Source: DATFXM01 sp035315885
GTDB lineage: Bacteria > Acidobacteriota > Blastocatellia > UBA7656
Reading direction: 5' to 3'
Assembly (NCBI GenBank): GCA_035315885.1
Contig: DATFXM010000060.1
Location: 37,622 to 101,621, forward strand
DNA length: 64,000 nucleotides
The notes under the pieces are model-generated. The model worked only from the letters and a program-made list of their open reading frames with translations, made no database searches and had not been told where the DNA came from. Made by a program: the position numbers and the translations under genes. This document shows, piece by piece, positions 60,745-64,000 of the stretch (positions are counted from its first letter, which is position 1; each line of letters begins with the position of its first letter).

Positions 60745-61113
60745 TTATTTCGGCTTGGTGGTTTTCTCCTCCAGTCGCGAGATCGCATTTCGCAGCCACG
60801 AGAGTACCGTCGCTTCGAGGTCCTGTTGGTCTCCGCGCTGTTCCAGCGCCTCAACTGTTTCTCCGGCGCCGGTCAGCGGAATGAAATGGCAGGGAACCGC
60901 CTCGGAACGGTGTTCGGGCGGAACAAAATTCATCAGAAGGCACGTGTCCTCATGTTGTCGATCCGGATAACAAAGACAGGTTGGAGAATCCTGGAACAAC
61001 GATGTCAGTTTTCCGGGGTCGTGTACCGAGGGGTGATAGCCGCCCTTTTCCAGAAAATCCAGTTCAGACTTCAAGACGTCAAGCACTTGTCGCGGGTCCT
61101 GTTCGCCTTTCAT
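60745..61113 (-). CDS. Small protein of unknown function
   Basis: 122 residues with GGAAGGAG upstream of ATG 61113 and a strong terminator after its stop. No signal peptide or membrane helix. 'KSELDFLEKGGYHPSVHDPGKLTSLFQDSPTCLCY' holds a CLC pair, and another Cys (DTCLLM) follows soon; the C-terminus is helical and charged. It may be a soluble regulatory or metal-binding protein; no family is recognised. Confidence 0.65.
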   Translation of the reverse strand: MKGEQDPRQVLDVLKSELDFLEKGGYHPSVHDPGKLTSLFQDSPTCLCYPDRQHEDTCLLMNFVPPEHRSEAVPCHFIPLTGAGETVEALEQRGDQQDLEATVLSWLRNAISRLEEKTTKPK

Positions 61114-61322
61114 AAAGCTCCTTCCAATGGGCTCGGCAGCTGTTGTAGAGGTGGCTTCGGGGTGTGCGCCGTTTTAGTCTGTTAACCTGACAAAGTCAGA
61201 CCGATGTCTCGCGCAGCCCCGAAGCCTAAATCAGTTGCAGTATCCAGATGCGGGCGCATCCTTTGCTCGGATTCAGCAGTCTCGGGATAGGGATACTGCT
61301 GGATCTGCCTGAAGAAGGAACT

Positions 61323-61700
61323 CTACGGGACCAAATGGCCCTCGGTACTTCCGGCGAACTGGATCTCACGTACTTCGGAAATGTCAAAACTGCCCGTTCG
61401 GTGCGACACGATCATTTTGAACGCATCGGCCTTCGGGCGCTCGACTGGCTCGCAATGGAACGAAGTGACCAGGCGGCCGGACGCATCATAGATCCAGGTG
61501 CAGTCCTCCCCCTTCGCCATCTTTTCGGCGTCGTGAACGAACAGATACCGTCCGCGGAGAAACACACCCCTGAACTTGACGGTTTCGTTAATCTGCACAA
61601 AGGCTCGCTCATTCTTCGGCTGTTCCGCGGTGACACGCGCTACGAGACTTCCGCCAAGCAGCAAGCCGATGACCATCAACATAAGAAAATTGCGTTTCAT
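61323..61700 (-). CDS. Small secreted protein of unknown function
   Basis: 125 residues with a signal peptide ('FLMLMVIGLLLGGSLVARVTA'). The mature part is beta-rich: 'FVQINETVKFRGVFLRGRYLFVHDAEKMAKGEDCTWIYD' and 'VTSFHCEPVERPKADAF'. Two Cys (in DCTWIY and FHCEP) could pair. It probably acts in the periplasm or outer envelope. It lies on the same strand as the cytochrome group but 210 bp upstream of the previous small gene, so linkage is unclear. No family recognised. Confidence 0.65.
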   Translation of the reverse strand: MKRNFLMLMVIGLLLGGSLVARVTAEQPKNERAFVQINETVKFRGVFLRGRYLFVHDAEKMAKGEDCTWIYDASGRLVTSFHCEPVERPKADAFKMIVSHRTGSFDISEVREIQFAGSTEGHLVP

Positions 61701-61831
61701 TACTCACCTCCCTGGCAGCTTTCGCCGCTTGTTCTTGTTTTCTTGTGCGAATATAAGGCCTTTTCGATTCTCCGGATACGACCGGCATCACTCTGGAATT
61801 GTGATGGGGAGCACAGGGAAGGGGAAGTTCT

Positions 61832-62024
<193 letters not shown>

Positions 62025-62030
<6 letters not shown>

Positions 62031-63020
62031 CTTCTTATACGACGCCAGGGTCTTCATGTAATTGGCGCGTTCAAATGCGGCGGGCTCCACTGCATGAGCC
62101 TGACTCATGCTTCCGATCATCTGCGAGACCGAGCTGTACTCATGCTCCTCCATCCATCGTGCCATCTGGGCTAGCACTTCGGCGATCCGGCCCACTCCGT
62201 TCTGCAGCAGCTCGCTCGCCATCATCGCAACGCGAGCGCCGGACATAAGGGCCTTCAGCGCATCCTCGTGAGTATGTATACCGCCCGTGATCGCCAGGTC
62301 AGCTTCAATCCGCCCAAACAGAATAGCCGTCCATCGCAACGGAAGTCTCAGCTCATCGGAGGTGCTCAATACAAGGCGCGGTACTACCTCCAGACGTTCC
62401 AAATCGATGTCAGGCTGGTAAAAGCGATTAAACAACACCAACCCATCCGCACCCGCCTGCGAAAGCCTGTTGGCAAAGTGCGCGGTGGAGCTGAAGTACG
62501 GGCTTAGCTTCATCGACACCGGAATCGACACGACTCTCTTCACGTCGTGCAGAATGTCGAGGTAGATCTGCTCTACCTCATTTCCGGTCAGATATGTGCT
62601 CGTCGGTATGTAGTAAACGTTGAGCTCCAGGGCATCGGCGCCGGCTTCTTCAATCAATGCTGCGTAATCAATCCAGCCTCCAGTGGAAACCCCGTTCAGG
62701 CTCCCGATCACCGGTATGTCAACCGCCTGCTTCGCCTGCCTAATCAGATCCACGTAGTCGTCAGGTCCGATGTTGTAGCCACGCATCTCGGGAAAATAGC
62801 TCAGCGACTCACCATAGCTGTCGATCCCTTGGCTGAGGTAGTAGTCGAGGTAATAGCTCTCAGCCGTGATCTGCTCCTCGAACAGCGAATACATCACGAG
62901 CGCCGAAGCCCCCGCGTCTTCAAGCGCGCGAATCCCGTCGACTTTGTGCGTGAGTGGCGACGACGACGGCACAATTGGATTCTTCAGCGCCAACCCCAGA
63001 TAATTTGTCGTCAGATCCAT
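62025..63020 (-). CDS. Dihydroorotate dehydrogenase-like flavoprotein
   Basis: 331 residues from ATG 63020. 'MDLTTNYLGLALKNPIVPSSSPLTHKVDGIRALEDAGASALVMYSLFEE' (in short blocks) is a TIM-barrel FMN enzyme start as in class 1 DHODH; 'ELNVYYIPTSTYLTGNEVEQIY' and 'VSIPVSMKLSPYFSSTAHFANRL' carry the Asn and Lys contacts. Relatives of this subgroup often sit next to nifJ, as here: its start is five bases from the stop of pyruvate:ferredoxin oxidoreductase. It may feed or take electrons from ferredoxin rather than make pyrimidines. The stop TGA is in a word repeat. Confidence 0.85.
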
Positions 63021-63024
63021 GGAA

Positions 63025-64000
63025 TCATTCCCCCTCGTAGCGCCTGGCCATTTGCTTATACAATCGCCAACGGCGTGCGATTGCTTGTTCGGCAAGTTCC
63101 AGCAGATGCTTTGCCGCTTCCGGATCGCTGTTCAACAGAATTCTGTAGCGACCTTCCCGGTAAATGTATTCACGCAGCGGTATCTTTGGATCCTTACTGT
63201 CGAGCTGAAGCGGGTTCGCGTCTGACTCCGAAAGACGCGGATCAAACCTGTAGAGCGGCCAATAGCCTGACTCCACCGCCAGCCTCTGTTGCTCGAGCCC
63301 TTTGGAAATGTCAATCCCATGCGCGATGCAATGGCTGTATGCGATTATCAGCGACGGACCGCGATACGCTTGCGCTTCCTGAATCGCCTTTAGCGTCTGC
63401 GCGTCGTCAGCGCCCATCGCAACCTGGGCGACGTAGACGTTGCCGTAGCGCATAGCAGTCAGACCCAGGTCCTTCTTTGCGGTGTGCTTCCCACCAGCCG
63501 CGAACTTCGCTACTGCAGCGAGCGGCGTCGCCTTCGACGCCTGGCCGCCAGTGTTCGAATACACCTCAGTGTCGAGCACCAGCACGTTCACGTTCTTCCC
63601 ACTCGCCAGCACGTGATCCAGACCTCCGTAACCAATGTCATAAGCCCAACCATCTCCACCGATGATCCACACGCTCTTCTCGACAAGCGAATCCGCGACT
63701 GCCATCAAATCCCTGACCTCCGGCTCTCGCAGGTTCGCAAGTTTCGCCTTCATCGCCTCCACGCACTCACGTTGTATTGTGATTCCTGCATCCGTGGACT
63801 GGTCGTTGGTCAGCAGACTCGTCGCAAGCGCTTCTCCAATTCGATCCCGAAGTCGTTCGATCAACTGCTCCGCATACTCCCGCTGATGATCAAGCGCGAG
63901 ACGCATGCCCAAACCGAATTCTGCATTGTCTTCAAACAGCGAGTTGCTCCACGCCGGACCTCGGCCTTCGTCATTTATGGTGTACGGCGTCGTAGGCAAG
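63025..64000 (-). CDS. nifJ: Pyruvate:ferredoxin (flavodoxin) oxidoreductase, C-terminal part
   Basis: The frame is open to the window edge, leaving the last 325 or so residues of a roughly 1200-residue enzyme. The thiamine diphosphate site is seen in 'IIGGDGWAYDIGYGGLDHV' and 'DTEVYSNTGGQASKATP' (GDG...NT motif); 'IIAYSHCIAHGID' has the Cys that binds the catalytic-domain iron-sulfur cluster. It converts pyruvate and CoA to acetyl-CoA, CO2 and reduced ferredoxin or flavodoxin. The gene ends at TGA 63025, just before the dihydroorotate dehydrogenase-like gene, so they are probably one operon. Confidence 0.95.
   Translation of the reverse strand, partial: LPTTPYTINDEGRGPAWSNSLFEDNAEFGLGMRLALDHQREYAEQLIERLRDRIGEALATSLLTNDQSTDAGITIQRECVEAMKAKLANLREPEVRDLMAVADSLVEKSVWIIGGDGWAYDIGYGGLDHVLASGKNVNVLVLDTEVYSNTGGQASKATPLAAVAKFAAGGKHTAKKDLGLTAMRYGNVYVAQVAMGADDAQTLKAIQEAQAYRGPSLIIAYSHCIAHGIDISKGLEQQRLAVESGYWPLYRFDPRLSESDANPLQLDSKDPKIPLREYIYREGRYRILLNSDPEAAKHLLELAEQAIARRWRLYKQMARRYEGE

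Overview
This 64 kb window looks like chromosomal DNA of a soil- or freshwater-type member of the Acidobacteriota, probably class Blastocatellia. That placement is inference: it rests on moderately high GC, on the gene families (VPS10/BNR-repeat protein, ADOP-type MacB permease, PPOX flavoprotein, DmsE/MtrB cytochrome conduit), and on intergenic spacers packed with short 'word' repeats. No rRNA, tRNA, CRISPR array, prophage or intact insertion sequence was recognised.

Layout. 1-4.1 kb: end of an S58 (P1/DmpA) peptidase, a sodium:solute symporter and a GMC oxidoreductase. 4.2-9.7 kb: a minus-strand run of DUF4331 protein, TPR protein and di-heme cytochrome lipoprotein leading into the GMC gene, possibly one periplasmic oxidative module. 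10-18.3 kb: MscS channel, aconitase, a peroxiredoxin-like gene with an in-frame UGA at the expected catalytic Cys (likely a selenoprotein), a PilZ protein with a good promoter and a tandem-repeat leader, threonine synthase, and a SCO protein between two CusF-like domains. 18.4-28.4 kb: sulfotransferase, two tandem secreted paralogues, a 1113-residue BNR protein, an ABC ATPase/permease pair and DNA polymerase I with a degenerate proofreading domain. 28.6-41.3 kb: glycine-zipper envelope protein, ECF sigma factor with zinc-finger anti-sigma partner, a GNAT/acyl-CoA ligase fusion, two small flavin-type oxidoreductases, a TPR protein with two retropepsin domains coupled to a tiny membrane protein, and a histidine kinase/response regulator pair.

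41.9-48.2 kb holds the most unusual locus: an AraC-type regulator, a 50-residue precursor peptide, a PqqD-like/M50 membrane protease fusion, a B12-type radical SAM enzyme with CX4CX2C cluster spacing, a second precursor with two core repeats, and a MauE/thioredoxin fusion. The two precursors share a leader and Asn/Cys/Arg/Asp/Gly-rich cores. This looks like a ribosomally synthesised, post-translationally modified peptide (RiPP) system of a type I cannot match to a named class.

48.4-64 kb: aspartate-racemase-like protein, MacB-like permease, HemN, an unrecognised small protein, a nested inverted-repeat element, then a minus-strand electron-transfer group (decaheme DmsE/MtrA-like cytochrome, MtrB/PioB-like porin, small cytochrome c, NapC-like multiheme protein), two small unknown genes, and a dihydroorotate-dehydrogenase-like gene directly after the 3' part of pyruvate:ferredoxin oxidoreductase.

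Most spacers carry inverted pairs of a few short repeated words that often supply the stop codon of the adjacent gene; one composite element with a 47-bp identical core occurs twice.
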